Shown here in pieces: positions 22,997-31,549 of a stretch of DNA of 32,543 nt (position 1 is the first letter of the stretch; each line of letters begins with the position of its first letter). Made by a program: the position numbers and the translations under genes. This stretch comes from an uncultured Reyranella sp. (GTDB lineage: Bacteria > Pseudomonadota > Alphaproteobacteria > Reyranellales > Reyranellaceae): NCBI GenBank assembly GCA_937919085.1, contig CALFRN010000156.1, positions 1-32,543 on the forward strand. Reading direction: 5' to 3'. Under the pieces are notes generated by a model. That model saw only the letters and a list, made by a program, of their open reading frames with translations. It ran no database searches and was not told where the DNA came from.

Positions 22997-24337
22997 TCAC
23001 CTCGTCTGCGCTGGGATGAAACTGTCGGGCGCGCCGGGGGGAATCGGCGGATTGGCCTTTAGGCTTTCCTGGAACGCCTGGACCATGACCCGAATCGGTC
23101 CTCTCACCCAGCCCTGCTGCGTGCCGACGTCGGTTTCCTCTTTCGGATCCTGGATGAGATTGAAGAGCCAGGGCGTTTCAAGGTGATTGGGCCCGGCATT
23201 CGGCTCGACCTCCCAGACAAAATGAAGCTTCCAGTCTCGCCACTTGGCGGCGCGCAGCTCGGTCTTGATGAAGTAGACAAAGCCCTCACGGTTGGACTTC
23301 GGTTGCTTGCCGAGAAGGAATTCGAGCTGATCGATGCCGTCGATCGGCCGGTCGGCCGGTACGGCCGCACCGGTAAGACGTGCGAACGTCGGCAAAAGAT
23401 CGACAACATGCAGAATCTCGTTCGTGACGCCGCGAGCGGCGATGCGCCCCGGCCAGCGAAAAATGAACGGAACACGCAACGCGCCTTCCATCGAGGTGTG
23501 ATACGTGCCCGTCCACGGCCCCGCCGTGCCGCGCCACGGCCGGCGAAATTCCGGACCGTTGTCGCTGCCGAAGATGAAAAGCGTGTTCTCGGAAGCACCG
23601 ATAGCATCGACGGCGTCGACGATCTCTCCGACCCGAGAATCCATCTCGGCCATTGAGTCGGCGAAATCGCCAGCACCGGTGCGGCCGGCGAAATCCGGGT
23701 GGGGCAGGGTTGGGAAGTGCAGTTGAGTCAGAGGAACGTAGGCGAAAAACGGACGGCCCGCGTGACGCTTGATGAAGTCCACGGTCCTGGCTGTCAGGTC
23801 GCCGTCGATCCGGCGGCGCGCATCGAGGTCGTAGACGTGCAGCTCGCGCGCGGCCTCGCCACGGCGACCTTCCATGACGCACGGCAGAGGCACGATCGAC
23901 GGATCGTAGCCTGCCGTGGAGGTGAACATGGCTTCGTTACTGGTGCGCGGGATGCCATACCATTCGTCGAAGCCGCGCGCGTGCGGCAACCGCTCGGGCT
24001 TGTCCCCGAGGTGCCATTTCCCGAAGCAGGCCGTTGCATATCCTTGTTCTTGCAGGAGCTGGCCCAGCGTGATTTCCCACGGAATGAGGCCTTGTGGTTG
24101 GCCCGCCGGAACCGACTGCATCGCGCCCGTTCGAATCGGATGCCGCCCCGTCATCAAGGCCGATCGGGTCGGCACGCAGTCGCTTTCGACGTTGAAGTTG
24201 AGACACCGTAGCCCCTGCTCGGCCAAGGCGTCTATCCGCGGCGTCGGCGCCCCCCGCAGCGCACCGCCACCATAACAGCCGAGCTCTCCCCATCCAAGGT
24301 TGTCGGCAAGGATGAGCACGATGTTGGGCTTATTCAT
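22997..24337 (-). CDS. Type I (Cys-dependent) arylsulfatase
   Basis: A 446-residue sulfatase of the alkaline-phosphatase superfamily. Cys54 in CVPTRSALMTGR fits the C-x-P-x-R motif, whose cysteine must be oxidised to formylglycine by a separate enzyme not in this window. Calcium ligands include Asp12 (ILADNLGWG, where the usual second Asp is Asn13) and the GSDNGPE segment. FGKWHLG and the histidine-containing TQLHFPTLPHP are also typical. The ATG at 24337 begins NKPNIVLIL, the normal family start, with no signal peptide, so the enzyme is probably cytosolic. The frame extends 11 codons upstream. Aryl versus other sulfate esters cannot be separated by sequence. Confidence 0.92.
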   Translation of the reverse strand: MNKPNIVLILADNLGWGELGCYGGGALRGAPTPRIDALAEQGLRCLNFNVESDCVPTRSALMTGRHPIRTGAMQSVPAGQPQGLIPWEITLGQLLQEQGYATACFGKWHLGDKPERLPHARGFDEWYGIPRTSNEAMFTSTAGYDPSIVPLPCVMEGRRGEAARELHVYDLDARRRIDGDLTARTVDFIKRHAGRPFFAYVPLTQLHFPTLPHPDFAGRTGAGDFADSMAEMDSRVGEIVDAVDAIGASENTLFIFGSDNGPEFRRPWRGTAGPWTGTYHTSMEGALRVPFIFRWPGRIAARGVTNEILHVVDLLPTFARLTGAAVPADRPIDGIDQLEFLLGKQPKSNREGFVYFIKTELRAAKWRDWKLHFVWEVEPNAGPNHLETPWLFNLIQDPKEETDVGTQQGWVRGPIRVMVQAFQESLKANPPIPPGAPDSFIPAQTR

Positions 24338-24739
24338 AACCTGCGCATACCTCGGCCTGGCTGGGCCCAATGTAGAGACGTCCGTCGTTAGATAGACAGA
24401 TGCGGCAAGAGTTCATCTAGAACATGGGATGTGGCGCATCTCACGACTGATGTTAAGCGGCAATTGCACAATGGTTCATGCCACGCCATGGCCTGGCGGC
24501 CCGGCTGGCATTAACCTTGGGTGCCGAGCGCGGCGGTGTCGTTCCTGTTCGTGGGATCGGCACAGTTTTCGCGGACCGGACCAGCCGGTTGCGACTGCCG
24601 CCGACTTCCGTTGATGGCCCATCGCGTCATTTCGTTGCGCCACCAAATTTGGCAGCTGTCGAGGCATAGCGGACATGGCCGGATGTGCTTCTGCTTCAAC
24701 CCCGTTGCGTTTGACCCGGAACAGACTCGGCTGACCGAG
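24338..24739. other. Intergenic stretch without a convincing gene
   Basis: About 400 bases upstream of the sulfatase gene. Short open frames exist on both strands, but none has a ribosome site or a recognisable domain. Part of it (about 24,600-24,730) resembles decayed repeat-like DNA that often gives rise to spurious short proteins in Bradyrhizobium-like genomes; this resemblance is from memory and weak. The sulfatase promoter must lie here, but no clear -35/-10 pair was found. Confidence 0.4.
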
Positions 24740-24988
24740 TTACCGTGCAAGCGTCATGAGAACGCCGAGCCCTACGGCTGCTCCCGCGACAGCACCAATC
24801 ATCGCCCAAATGACTCGCTTGAGTTTCCGGCGAAGGAGGACGGCCGGCGGTATCTCCATGTAGCCATAACCCTCACCCATTTCGCGCAGGTAGAGCCCCT
24901 GCGTGCCGATATGCCAACCGAACCAACCGCCGGCGATTGCGGGGATGACAGTGAAGCCCACAACAAGGACGTACACGTTGGAAGGCAT
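24740..24988 (-). CDS. Small two-span membrane protein, unknown function
   Basis: An 82-residue protein with two hydrophobic spans (about residues 5-24 and 60-79) and a basic segment between (LLRRKLKRVIW). The central part GWHIGTQGLYLREMGEGYGYMEIPP is distinctive, but I do not recognise a family. The ATG at 24988 sits after AGGAGGTGGCG, a strong ribosome site, and overlaps by one base the stop of a 45-residue ORF upstream (TGATG), so translation of the two is probably coupled. Confidence 0.65.
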   Translation of the reverse strand: MPSNVYVLVVGFTVIPAIAGGWFGWHIGTQGLYLREMGEGYGYMEIPPAVLLRRKLKRVIWAMIGAVAGAAVGLGVLMTLAR

Positions 24989-25125
24989 CACGCCACCTCC
25001 TGGGCGCGCATCCATTCAGTGCGCACACACGCCACGAGCCTTTGCCGGGCTGGCATCTCGTCGACAGCACCCCCAACTCTTTGCTCGACATCCTTGTCCG
25101 TGAACCCCGCCACGAAATTTGCCAT
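24988..25125 (-). CDS. 45-residue ORF coupled to the small membrane protein
   Basis: An ATG at 25125 opens a 45-residue frame (MANFVAGFTDKDVEQRV ... RTEWMRAQEVA) that ends in the TGATG overlap with the next gene. A GTGGA sequence stands eight bases upstream of the ATG. Composition is ordinary (acidic, basic and hydrophobic residues mixed, no low complexity), with a probable amphipathic helix over residues 9-43. The tight junction with a gene that has a strong ribosome site is the main support. No homologue is recognised. Confidence 0.5.
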   Translation of the reverse strand: MANFVAGFTDKDVEQRVGGAVDEMPARQRLVACVRTEWMRAQEVA

Positions 25126-25571
25126 CGTGTTTTCCACTAACGATATTCAGGGAGAAAATGGCCTGCCACCCAAAGAGATAGCCATGTTGCCAGAAATTAA
25201 TAATCGAAGATACGTGTCAGCTTCCACTCAAAGGGCCAACCTGCGGTCGGCTCCCAAGTCTCGTCGGGCGGATGGCGCAGCGTGATCGATCGGCTGCTGC
25301 CACCGACACCTTCCGAGCCATAGCGTCTCCCCTCGCTGCCCGACGTCTGCATTTGGCACGAAACAGCGGTTTAGGGTCGGGCATCCTCCTCGGTTACAGA
25401 CGTCGAGGAGCATGGGGCCGCCGGTTGAGGCATTGGAATCGCCTCATGCCCCGCCGCTGACGTGATGGCCGTGCTCACTGACAGACGTGAGAGTCAGCCC
25501 AGCTCCCGAGTGTCCCACCGAGCAAAAACTGTAGGAAGATTCAGTCGCTTGCAACGCGGCGAAAAGCGAAT
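25126..25571. other. Intergenic stretch, relatively AT-rich, no convincing gene
   Basis: About 450 bases with local AT-rich patches (25,130-25,215) unlike the surrounding DNA. Short frames on both strands lack ribosome sites and domains. One leftward frame near 25,350 contains CFVPNADV, similar to artefactual proteins from a repeat common in Bradyrhizobium-like genomes (from memory, weak). It probably holds the promoter of the 45- and 82-residue genes and old mobile or repeat debris. Confidence 0.4.
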
Positions 25572-25599
25572 TGGTGCCCCCGGTCGGACTCAAACCAAC
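25572..25599 (-). other. 3' tRNA remnant, possible attachment-site scar
   Basis: On the minus strand this reads GTTGG, then the T-loop-like TTTGAGT, then CCGAC, followed by CGGGGGC and ACCA: a T-arm, the 3' acceptor strand and a terminal CCA. The T-loop TTCGAGT is altered to TTTGAGT. No matching 5' acceptor strand (GCCCCCG) or anticodon arm is found in the next 80 bases, so this is not a whole tRNA. Fragments like this arise when an element integrates in a tRNA 3' end. With this orientation, the intact tRNA would be expected at higher coordinates. Confidence 0.5.
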
Positions 25600-25647
25600 A
25601 CTACTGTGAGGAAGCCCGAGTTCGGCGCGAGGCACAAAGCCCCGCCC

Positions 25648-26841
25648 CTACTCCGCCGGCTTGGCCGCCGGCATCGCCGCATGCACGTCGCGCTCGCTGG
25701 GCAGGAAGGAGAGCGCCACGAACGAGCACAAGGCGACGCCCGCCAGCACCATCAGCAGAACCGGGAAGCCGGCATCCTTCACCGCGGGTCCGAGCAGGGC
25801 CACCACGAAGGAGCTGACGCCGAAGCCGATGGCCAGCCGCACGCCGGTCACGCGGCTGCGCATGCGGTCGTCGATGTAGCGGACCACCATGGCATCGGTG
25901 AAGGGAATGGCGCCGAACACCAGCAGCATGAAGGCGACGGCGGTCGCGAACAGCGCCCAGCCCTCGGCCTGCGAGGCAATCAGGAACAGCGGCACCTGCA
26001 ACAGCACGATCGGCAGGTAGATGTTCTTCAGTGGATAGCGGTCGATCAGCTTGCCGACCACGAGCTGGGCGAGCGACGCCAACGCGAAGATCACGAACAG
26101 CATGGTCGCCAGCATCGCCGGGTCCTGCGCGATAGCCTTCGCTCGACTGCTCAGCAGCTCGCCGTTTCCGTTGGTGGTGAAGTTGAAGATGATGCTGCCG
26201 GTCACCGCCGTGAAGGTCATGATGGTGAAAACCCGCGCCATCACCGAAGGCGGCAGGTCGAGCATCCTGGGCTTGCGCCTGGCCGGCGCCTCCTCCTCGC
26301 GCGGGACCAGCACGACGAAGGCAACGGCAGAGATCAGGCAGATCACACCCGGCAGGATGAAAGCCATCTGCCAGCCGAAGCGCTGGGCGATATAGACCGA
26401 CGCGCCGGCGGCGATGGCGATGCCCATGTTGCCGGCCAGTCCGTTCACGCCGATGGTGAAGCCGGGATTCCTGGCCTTCTGCACCAGCATCGGAATGCCG
26501 ACCGGATGATAGATCGAGGCGAATGCGCCCATCAGAGTGAGCGCCGCGCCGATCTGCCACTTGTTGCTGCACAGCGCGATCACCAACGCCGACACGCCCA
26601 TGCCGACGAAAAAGATGACCATCATGATCCAGCGGCCCCAGTGATCGCCGAGCCGGCCGCTGACGATCGAGCCGGCGCCGAACATGAACAGCGCGCCATA
26701 GTTGAAGGGCGTCAATTCCGTCCACTCCACGCCCCAGACGCCGGCGATCACGCCCCAGCTATAGGCGAAGACCACCAGTATCCAATGGTCCATGGCGTGG
26801 CCGATGTTGAGCAGGATGGCGCTGGGGCTGCTGTGGTTCAT
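25648..26841 (-). CDS. Major facilitator superfamily transporter
   Basis: A 397-residue membrane protein with about 12 hydrophobic spans. It has the MFS loop 2-3 motif (GRLGDHWGRWIMM, about 63-75) and a matching mid-protein loop (GKLIDRYPLKNIY). The start MNHSSPSAILLNIGHAMDHWILVV resembles exporters related to fosmidomycin-resistance or cyanate/nitroimidazole-type MFS proteins, but the substrate is not known. The ATG at 26841 is chosen for family length and gives 85 bases to the divergent AraC-type regulator. Such pairs are usually exporter plus its activator. Confidence 0.9.
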   Translation of the reverse strand: MNHSSPSAILLNIGHAMDHWILVVFAYSWGVIAGVWGVEWTELTPFNYGALFMFGAGSIVSGRLGDHWGRWIMMVIFFVGMGVSALVIALCSNKWQIGAALTLMGAFASIYHPVGIPMLVQKARNPGFTIGVNGLAGNMGIAIAAGASVYIAQRFGWQMAFILPGVICLISAVAFVVLVPREEEAPARRKPRMLDLPPSVMARVFTIMTFTAVTGSIIFNFTTNGNGELLSSRAKAIAQDPAMLATMLFVIFALASLAQLVVGKLIDRYPLKNIYLPIVLLQVPLFLIASQAEGWALFATAVAFMLLVFGAIPFTDAMVVRYIDDRMRSRVTGVRLAIGFGVSSFVVALLGPAVKDAGFPVLLMVLAGVALCSFVALSFLPSERDVHAAMPAAKPAE

Positions 26842-26893
26842 GTTCTCATTGTCCTGCGGATGGCGAGAGCCGGATGCCGAGAATAAGTATGGT

Positions 26894-26918
26894 CGCAATG
26901 GCTGTCTTGCGCTAGAAT
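26894..26918 (+). promoter_or_regulatory. Inverted repeat and -10 before the AraC-type gene
   Basis: CGCAA (26894-26898) and TTGCG (26907-26911) form a perfect inverted repeat with an 8-base spacer. TAGAAT (26913-26918) is a good -10 whose start point would fall at or next to the regulator ATG (26927), implying a very short or absent leader. The repeat lies between the divergent MFS and regulator genes, where an autoregulator would bind. No good -35 is seen. Confidence 0.4.
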
Positions 26919-26926
26919 GCCAACAT

Positions 26927-27745
26927 ATGTCTAAATCGAGCCAACCGGCTGCCGTGAGCACGGAGCGATCCACCGATCCGGCCGACTACCAGAACGTGCC
27001 GCGCGCCGTGGCGGCGATGCCCAAGGATTTTCCCGACAGCTTCGAGATCGCCCCGCACAGCCACGAGCGGGCGCAGCTGATCTATGCGACGGTCGGTACG
27101 ATGCGCGTCTCGACCAGTGACGGCATGTGGATGGTCCCGCCGCAACGCGCGGTGTGGATGCCGGCCGGCGTGCGGCACGGCATTGTGATGTCGAGCGACG
27201 TCACGATGCGCACGCTCTATTTGCGCGAGGATGCCACGGCTTTCATGCCCGACGCCTGCCAGGTCCTGCCGGTGTCGCCGCTCCTGCGCGAACTCATCGT
27301 GCGCGCCACCGAATTGCCGATGCACTACGACGAAGACGGGCCCGCCGGCCATGTCGTGGCGCTGATCCTCGCCGAGTTGCACGGCCTGCAATCGCTGCCG
27401 CTGCAACTGCCGATGCCGAGCGATCCCAGGCTGCGCGGTCTTTGCGAGCGGCTTCTGACCGCTCCGGGCGACCAGCGTACCCTCGCTGCGTGGGCACGCA
27501 CCATCAACGCCAGCGCGCGTACCCTTGCCCGCCATTTTCAGAGCGAGACCGGTCTCAGTTTCGGAGCCTGGCGACAGCAAGCCCGTGTCCTCGAGGCCAT
27601 GGGCCGCCTCGGCGGTGGCGCCCCGGTCACCCAGGTGGCGCTCGATCTCGGCTACGACAGCGTCAGCGCCTTCAGTGCCATGTTTCGCCGCGCCGCCGGT
27701 GCATCCCCCAGCGCCTATCGTCGGGCAGCGCCCGCACAGAGATAA
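26927..27745 (+). CDS. AraC-family transcriptional regulator (cupin plus HTH, NimR-like)
   Basis: A 272-residue regulator. Residues about 37-110 form a cupin-type sensing domain (APHSHERAQLIYATVGTMRV with His44 and His46; PPQRAVWMPAGVRH). Residues about 180-270 carry the two HTH motifs of the AraC family (LAAWARTINASARTLARHF and VTQVALDLGYDSVSAFSAMFRRAAGASPSAYRR). The architecture matches the NimR group, whose E. coli member controls the adjacent MFS exporter NimT. Here too an MFS gene lies divergently. Effector and substrate are unknown. Confidence 0.9.
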   Translation: MSKSSQPAAVSTERSTDPADYQNVPRAVAAMPKDFPDSFEIAPHSHERAQLIYATVGTMRVSTSDGMWMVPPQRAVWMPAGVRHGIVMSSDVTMRTLYLREDATAFMPDACQVLPVSPLLRELIVRATELPMHYDEDGPAGHVVALILAELHGLQSLPLQLPMPSDPRLRGLCERLLTAPGDQRTLAAWARTINASARTLARHFQSETGLSFGAWRQQARVLEAMGRLGGGAPVTQVALDLGYDSVSAFSAMFRRAAGASPSAYRRAAPAQR

Positions 27746-27905
27746 GACCCTCGCCCAAGTGGGGATTTGTATTGAACTGCAGTTGCTTGGCGCACAGAAG
27801 TCTTGACGCCGCCTGTGCATTTCCCCCCAATGCGCGTCCAATTTGCGATACTCTAAACTGTCATTTACCTCAGATCGGCAGCTCCGCCGCCGCTTGGAGT
27901 CTCTG

Positions 27906-29720
27906 TTGAAGCCGACCGATATCGCGAACCCGGACTATTTCCACAAAGTCGTCGACTGCCAGTGGGCCTGTCCGGCCCATACCCCCGTCCCGGAATACAT
28001 CCGGCTGATCGCGCATGGCCGCTATTCCGACGCCTACATGATCAACTGGAAGTCCAACGTGTTTCCAGGAATTCTCGGGCGGACCTGCGACCGGCCGTGC
28101 GAGCCGGCTTGCCGGCGCAGTCGTGTCGAAGACGAAACCCTCGTCAAAGGCAAGAAGGAGCCAGTGGCGATCTGCCGGCTGAAGCGCGTCGCGGCTGACT
28201 ACAAGGACGATGACGGCATCAAGGCCGGCATGCCCAAGGCGCCGGCGAAGAACGGCAGGCGCATCGCCTGCATCGGCGGCGGCCCGTCTTCGCTGACGGT
28301 GGCGCGCGATCTTGCGGTGCTGGGCTACGAGATCGTGATCTACGACCAGGACCCCAAACTCGGCGGCTTCATCCGCACGCAGATCCCGCACTTCCGCCTG
28401 CCCGAGTCGGTGATCGACGAGGAGGTCGGCTACATCGTCGACATCGGCAACATCGAATTCCGCCACAAGAAGGTCGATTCGCTGAAGGCCGTCCTGGCCG
28501 AAGGCTACGATGCGGTATTCGTCGGTTCAGGTGCACCGCGTGGCCGCGACCTCGATGTGCCGGGCCGCAAGGAAGCCGCCGCCAACATCCACATCGGGCT
28601 GGACTGGCTGTCGTCGGTCTCGTTCGGCCACATCAGCAAGGTCGGCAAGCGGGTGATCGTGCTGGGCGGCGGCAATACCGCGATGGACTGCTGCCGCACC
28701 GCGCGCCGTCTCGGCGGCGACGACGTCAAGGTGATCGTCCGCTCCGGCTTCGATGAAATGAAGGCGTCTCCGTGGGAAAAGGAAGACGCGATGGGCGAGG
28801 ACATCCCCATCCTGAACATGCTGGTGCCGAAGGAAGTCACCCACAACAACGGCAAGATCACCGGCGTCCTGTTCGAGAAGGTCAAGGCCGAGTACGACGC
28901 CAAGGGCCGCCGCAGCCTGGTGCCGTCGGGTGAACCCGACGAGCATCATGAATGCGACGACGTGCTGGTGGCGATCGGCCAGGAGAACGCCTTCCCGTGG
29001 ATCGAAAGCGATGCCGGCATCGAGTTCGACAAGTGGGGCCTGCCCAAGCTCAATGAAGCGACCTTCGGCAGCAGTCACCCCAAGGTCTTCTTCGGCGGCG
29101 ATGCGGCGTTCGGCCCCAAGAACATCATCTGGGCGGCGGCGCACGGCCACGATGCCGCGATCTCGATCCACAAGATGCTGATCGGCGAGAACCCCGAGGA
29201 ACGCCCCGCGCCCGGCGTCAACGTCGCCAGCCAGAAAATGGGCATCCACGAGTGGAGCTACGACAACGCGCCGACCATCGACCATCGCCTGAAGGTTCCG
29301 CACCGCCCCAAGAAAGAGGCACTGAAGGACATCATGGCCGAGGTCGAACTTGGCTTCGATCCGCAGCTTGCCTTCAAGGAGGCGCAGCGCTGCCTGAACT
29401 GCGACGTCCAGACGGTCTTTACCGGCACGCTCTGCATCGAGTGCGATGCCTGCGTCGACATCTGCCCGATGGACTGCATCACCTTCACCGAAAACGGCGA
29501 GGAAAAGGATCTGCGCACGCGCCTGCTCGCGCCGGCGATGAACCCGACCCAGGACCTCTACATCGGCGGCGATCTCAAGACCCAGCGCGTCATGGTCAAG
29601 GACGAGGACGTCTGCCTGCACTGCGGACTGTGCGCCGAGCGCTGCCCCACCGGCGCGTGGGACATGCGCAAGTACTACATGGAAATGACCCAAGCGGAGC
29701 ACGCATGCCGCAAGCAATAG
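27906..29720 (+). CDS. GltD-like FAD/NAD(P) iron-sulfur oxidoreductase, electron partner of KorAB
   Basis: About 604 residues. An N-terminal GltD-type iron-sulfur segment holds Cys18, Cys22, Cys61, Cys65 and Cys69. An FAD fold (IACIGGGPSSLTVARDL) and NAD(P) fold (VIVLGGGNTAMDCCRTARRLG) follow. Two [4Fe-4S] ferredoxin motifs close the protein (CIECDACVDICPMDC and CLHCGLCAERCP). It should move electrons between NAD(P), flavin and the 2-oxoacid oxidoreductase encoded next. TTG at 27906 follows GGAG at a good distance and gives a normal family start; an in-frame TTG at 27843 would add 21 residues and has no ribosome site. It overlaps korA by 16 bases. Confidence 0.9.
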   Translation: MKPTDIANPDYFHKVVDCQWACPAHTPVPEYIRLIAHGRYSDAYMINWKSNVFPGILGRTCDRPCEPACRRSRVEDETLVKGKKEPVAICRLKRVAADYKDDDGIKAGMPKAPAKNGRRIACIGGGPSSLTVARDLAVLGYEIVIYDQDPKLGGFIRTQIPHFRLPESVIDEEVGYIVDIGNIEFRHKKVDSLKAVLAEGYDAVFVGSGAPRGRDLDVPGRKEAAANIHIGLDWLSSVSFGHISKVGKRVIVLGGGNTAMDCCRTARRLGGDDVKVIVRSGFDEMKASPWEKEDAMGEDIPILNMLVPKEVTHNNGKITGVLFEKVKAEYDAKGRRSLVPSGEPDEHHECDDVLVAIGQENAFPWIESDAGIEFDKWGLPKLNEATFGSSHPKVFFGGDAAFGPKNIIWAAAHGHDAAISIHKMLIGENPEERPAPGVNVASQKMGIHEWSYDNAPTIDHRLKVPHRPKKEALKDIMAEVELGFDPQLAFKEAQRCLNCDVQTVFTGTLCIECDACVDICPMDCITFTENGEEKDLRTRLLAPAMNPTQDLYIGGDLKTQRVMVKDEDVCLHCGLCAERCPTGAWDMRKYYMEMTQAEHACRKQ

Positions 29721-31549
29721 CTGCCGTTAACGATTTCGTCGTCAAGTTCGCGAACGTCAACGGCTCCGGATCGGCCTCCGCCAACGAGTTGTTCGCCCGG
29801 TCGATCCTGCGCATGGGCGTGCCGATCAGCCCGCGCAACATCTTCCCCTCGAACATCCAGGGCCTGCCCACCTGGTACGAGGTCAGGGTGACCGAGAAGG
29901 GCTACCTCGGCCGCCGCGGCGGCGTCGACATGATGGTCGCCATGAACCCGCAGACCTGGGCGGAAGACGTCAAGGAGATCTCCCCGGGCGGCTACATCTT
30001 CTACGACAGCACCAAGCCCGTGCCGGCCTCGATGTTCCGCGACGACATCAACATTGTCGGCGTGCCGCTCACTGCCATCGCCAATGCCACCTACACCGAC
30101 GCCCGCCAGCGCCAGCTTTTCAAGAACATCATCTATGTCGGCGCGCTCTCGGTGCTGCTGGGGATCGACGAGAAGGAAATCCAGCGGCTGTTCGGGGAGC
30201 AGTTCAAGGGCAAGGAGAAGCTGCTCGATTCAAACGCCAAGGCACTCAATCTCGGCCGCGACTGGGTCAACCAGCACATCGACCCCGACTCGGTGAAGCT
30301 GAAGATCCGCCGTGCCGACAATGTCGGCGACCGCATCTTCGTCGAAGGCAACAATGCCGCCGCACTCGGCGCCGTCTATGGCGGCGCCACGGTATGTGCC
30401 TGGTATCCGATCACGCCCTCATCTTCGCTCGCCGAGGCTTTCCAGGCGCACTGCAAGCGGCTGCGGCACGACAAGGAGACCGGCAAGGCCAAGTACGCCA
30501 TCGTCCAGGCCGAGGACGAGCTCGCCTCGATCGGCATCGTGATCGGCGCCGGCTGGAACGGCTCGCGCGCCTTCACCTCGACGTCGGGACCAGGCATCTC
30601 GCTGATGACCGAATTCATCGGCCTCGCGTCCTTTGCCGAAGTGCCGGCGGTGATCGTGAACGTGCAGCGCGGCGGGCCATCGACCGGCATGCCGACCCGT
30701 ACCCAGCAGTCCGACCTGCTGAGCTGCGCCTATGCCTCGAACGGCGACACCAAGCACGTGCTGCTGTTCCCCGAGGACCCCAAGGAGTGCTTCGATTTCA
30801 CCGCCGATGCGCTCGACCTCGCCGACCGGTTGCAGACCCCGGTATTCGTCATGACCGACCTCGACATCGGCATGAACCACCGCCTCTGCCAGCCGTTCCA
30901 ATGGGACGAAAAGCGCGTCATCGACCGCGGCAAGGTGATGACGGCCGACGATCTCGAGGCCGGCAAGAATTTCGGCCGGTATCTCGATGTCGACGGCGAC
31001 GGCATCCCCTTCCGCACCTATCCCGGCACGCACCCGACCAAGGGCGCCTATTTCACCCGCGGCACCACCAAGGACGAATACGCCCGCTACAGCGAGGAGG
31101 GCGCCGTCTATGTCCGCAACATGGAGCGGCTGCAGAAGAAGTTCGACACCGCGCGCCGCATCGCCCCGCAGCCGATCCGCCACTCTTCGGCTCATCCGAC
31201 GCGCCACGGCGTGATCTATTTCGGCTCCACGAGCCCGGCGATGGACGAAGCGCTGGACCAGCTCAAGGCCAGCGGCCACCACGTCAATGCGCTCAGGGTC
31301 CGGGCCTTCCCGTTTGCGCAGGGGGTCGAGGATTTCATCCACGAGCACGATCGCGTGTTCATCGTCGAGCAGAACCGCGACGGTCAGCTCCGCACCATGC
31401 TGATGAGCGAATTCGTGCTCGACGGGCGCAAGCTCGTGCCTGTCCTGCACTACGACGGCACGCCGATCACGGCGCGCTTCATTGCGGCCGACATCGCCAA
31501 GAAGCTCGGCCAGTTCAAGGTGGTTCCTTTCGAAAAGGCGGCGTCATGA
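29705..31549 (+). CDS. korA: 2-oxoacid:ferredoxin oxidoreductase, fused gamma-alpha subunit (KorA)
   Basis: A 614-residue subunit. The first 190 residues are the gamma (catalytic) domain (NGSGSASANELFARSILRMG, GYLGRRGGVDMMV). From about 205 the alpha domain follows (EGNNAAALGAVYGG, then YPITPSS at 234-240, the pyruvate/oxoglutarate contact motif). A C-terminal transketolase-like domain closes it. The complex decarboxylates a 2-oxoacid, probably 2-oxoglutarate, to its CoA thioester and reduces ferredoxin. The start is inside the upstream gene and the stop overlaps korB (ATGA). Pyruvate or branched-chain oxoacids remain possible substrates. Confidence 0.92.
   Translation: MPQAIAAVNDFVVKFANVNGSGSASANELFARSILRMGVPISPRNIFPSNIQGLPTWYEVRVTEKGYLGRRGGVDMMVAMNPQTWAEDVKEISPGGYIFYDSTKPVPASMFRDDINIVGVPLTAIANATYTDARQRQLFKNIIYVGALSVLLGIDEKEIQRLFGEQFKGKEKLLDSNAKALNLGRDWVNQHIDPDSVKLKIRRADNVGDRIFVEGNNAAALGAVYGGATVCAWYPITPSSSLAEAFQAHCKRLRHDKETGKAKYAIVQAEDELASIGIVIGAGWNGSRAFTSTSGPGISLMTEFIGLASFAEVPAVIVNVQRGGPSTGMPTRTQQSDLLSCAYASNGDTKHVLLFPEDPKECFDFTADALDLADRLQTPVFVMTDLDIGMNHRLCQPFQWDEKRVIDRGKVMTADDLEAGKNFGRYLDVDGDGIPFRTYPGTHPTKGAYFTRGTTKDEYARYSEEGAVYVRNMERLQKKFDTARRIAPQPIRHSSAHPTRHGVIYFGSTSPAMDEALDQLKASGHHVNALRVRAFPFAQGVEDFIHEHDRVFIVEQNRDGQLRTMLMSEFVLDGRKLVPVLHYDGTPITARFIAADIAKKLGQFKVVPFEKAAS

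Noticed and set aside
24411-24423. GTTC-N5-GAAC upstream of the sulfatase, resembling a damage-type palindrome.
   Set aside because: Alphaproteobacterial LexA uses the direct repeat GTTC-N7-GTTC; this spacing and orientation do not fit.
25572-25650. A complete tRNA gene on the minus strand.
   Set aside because: The 5' acceptor strand, D-arm and anticodon arm cannot be placed; only the 3' part is present.
27775-27784. Perfect palindrome AACTGCAGTT between the AraC-type gene and the Kor operon.
   Set aside because: Ten bases without T-run, promoter or second copy; likely chance.
27843-27905. TTG at 27843 as the start of the GltD-like protein.
   Set aside because: No ribosome site precedes it and the added 21 residues are not typical of the family; TTG at 27906 with GGAG is better.
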